A stretch of DNA of 6,964 nt from Acidobacteriota bacterium (GTDB lineage Bacteria > Acidobacteriota > UBA890 > WLXD01). The stretch spans positions 1 through 6,964 of the forward strand of contig JACZXM010000068.1 of assembly GCA_022571615.1 (NCBI GenBank). The letters run 5' to 3'. Positions 6,586 to 6,964 of this stretch are shown one piece after another; within the stretch, counting starts at the first letter, position 1, and every line of letters starts with the position of its first letter. The notes beneath the pieces are model-generated. The model had not been told where the DNA came from, made no database searches, and saw only the letters and a list, made by a program, of their open reading frames with translations. A program made the translations under genes and the position numbers.

Positions 6586-6964
6586 GCGCCCGCGCTCCGA
6601 CAAGAGCACGCTCGATCTGCTGCTCGACAACGAGCACCTGTGGTCGGTGATCGCCGTCTTGGCAATCGTCCTGATCATCGGCGGCCAGCTCGCCGCCCGC
6701 AGCTACGACTACCTGGTGGGCGATATCGTCGATGCCGACATCATCGCGCCGATCGAGTTGCGGGTTCCCGACACCGAGACCACCCAGCAGCGACGCGAGG
6801 AGGCCATCGCCGCGGTGCTCGACGTGTACGACTTCGATCCTTTCGCCTGGCGCGCATCGGTGGGTTCGCTCAACTCGCTGTTTGCCTGGGGGCGCAGCGA
6901 GCTGGAGGTGGCCATGGTGCCCGACACGGCCGAAGGTGCCGCCGAGTCCGCGGCCGTGACCCAG
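6569..6964 (+). CDS. 7TM-HD family phosphohydrolase, N-terminal fragment (probable c-di-AMP phosphodiesterase)
   Basis: The first 132 codons of a membrane protein cut off by the window edge. A basic N-terminus (TSNRKRPRSDK) is followed by one hydrophobic segment at about residues 24-42 (LWSVIAVLAIVLIIGGQLA), then an extracytoplasmic start with YDYLVGDIVDADIIAPIEL (46-64) and TTQQRREEAIAAVLDVYDFD (71-90). This arrangement matches the N-terminus of 7TM-HD proteins such as PgpH/YqfF, whose extracellular HDED domain is followed by seven membrane helices and a cytoplasmic HD domain. PgpH of Listeria hydrolyses c-di-AMP; the catalytic HD part is not in the window, so activity here is inferred. The ATG at 6569 lies inside the phoH 3' end (17-nt overlap), and an in-frame GTG at 6566 is an alternative. 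GAGG lies immediately upstream, too close for ideal spacing, so coupling to phoH is likely. Position after phoH strengthens the call. Confidence 0.88.
   Translation, partial: MTSNRKRPRSDKSTLDLLLDNEHLWSVIAVLAIVLIIGGQLAARSYDYLVGDIVDADIIAPIELRVPDTETTQQRREEAIAAVLDVYDFDPFAWRASVGSLNSLFAWGRSELEVAMVPDTAEGAAESAAVTQ

Noticed and set aside
5341..6678. Long open frame on the - strand (445 codons) opposite the aspS end, phoH and the 7TM-HD start
   Set aside because: It spans three well-supported + strand genes and shows no domain or start context. I treat it as a codon-bias shadow.
1..6964. Search for tRNA/rRNA genes, CRISPR repeats, insertion sequences, attachment sites, riboswitches or defence genes
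   Set aside because: Nothing was seen. The window is continuous housekeeping coding sequence with at most a 2-44 nt gap, depending on the birA start.

Overview
The window is a GC-rich bacterial chromosomal segment that is almost wholly coding. All six genes are on the + strand. In order they are: the 3' part of valS (valyl-tRNA synthetase), a short birA-type biotin protein ligase, hisS (histidyl-tRNA synthetase), aspS (aspartyl-tRNA synthetase), a phoH/ybeZ-family P-loop ATPase, and the 5' end of a pgpH/yqfF-like 7TM-HD phosphohydrolase that runs off the right edge. No RNA gene, mobile element, CRISPR array, promoter or terminator is visible, and the only non-coding bases between annotated genes are the two between valS and birA.

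Layout. valS ends at 1639 and birA can begin at a TTG at 1642, although a GTG at 1684 has a much better ribosome binding site. birA/hisS, hisS/aspS and aspS/phoH each share an ATGA stop-start overlap, and phoH overlaps the 7TM-HD gene by 17 nt. This is the signature of one polycistronic, translationally coupled operon whose promoter lies upstream of the window.

How the genes work together. Three synthetases charge tRNA(Val), tRNA(His) and tRNA(Asp). The biotin ligase activates biotin-dependent carboxylases. PhoH-family ATPases and the 7TM-HD proteins (c-di-AMP phosphodiesterases where characterised) commonly sit next to the rRNA-maturation endoribonuclease gene ybeY, which I would expect just beyond the right edge. 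The overall theme is housekeeping translation and ribosome maturation with a likely second-messenger enzyme at the end.

Organism. The GC-rich codon use, the hisS-aspS pairing, the bacterial-type AspRS with a GAD insertion and the phoH/7TM-HD pair suggest a deltaproteobacterium-like lineage (Myxococcota or Desulfobacterota relatives). This is an inference from gene content only; other GC-rich phyla with 7TM-HD proteins cannot be excluded.

Novelty. I do not see a new biological system here. The points worth a second look are small: two unusual active-site-motif residues in the biotin ligase, uncertain tRNA specificity of AspRS from its residues 31 and 83, and an A5G run followed by a 6-bp hairpin in a divergent part of hisS.
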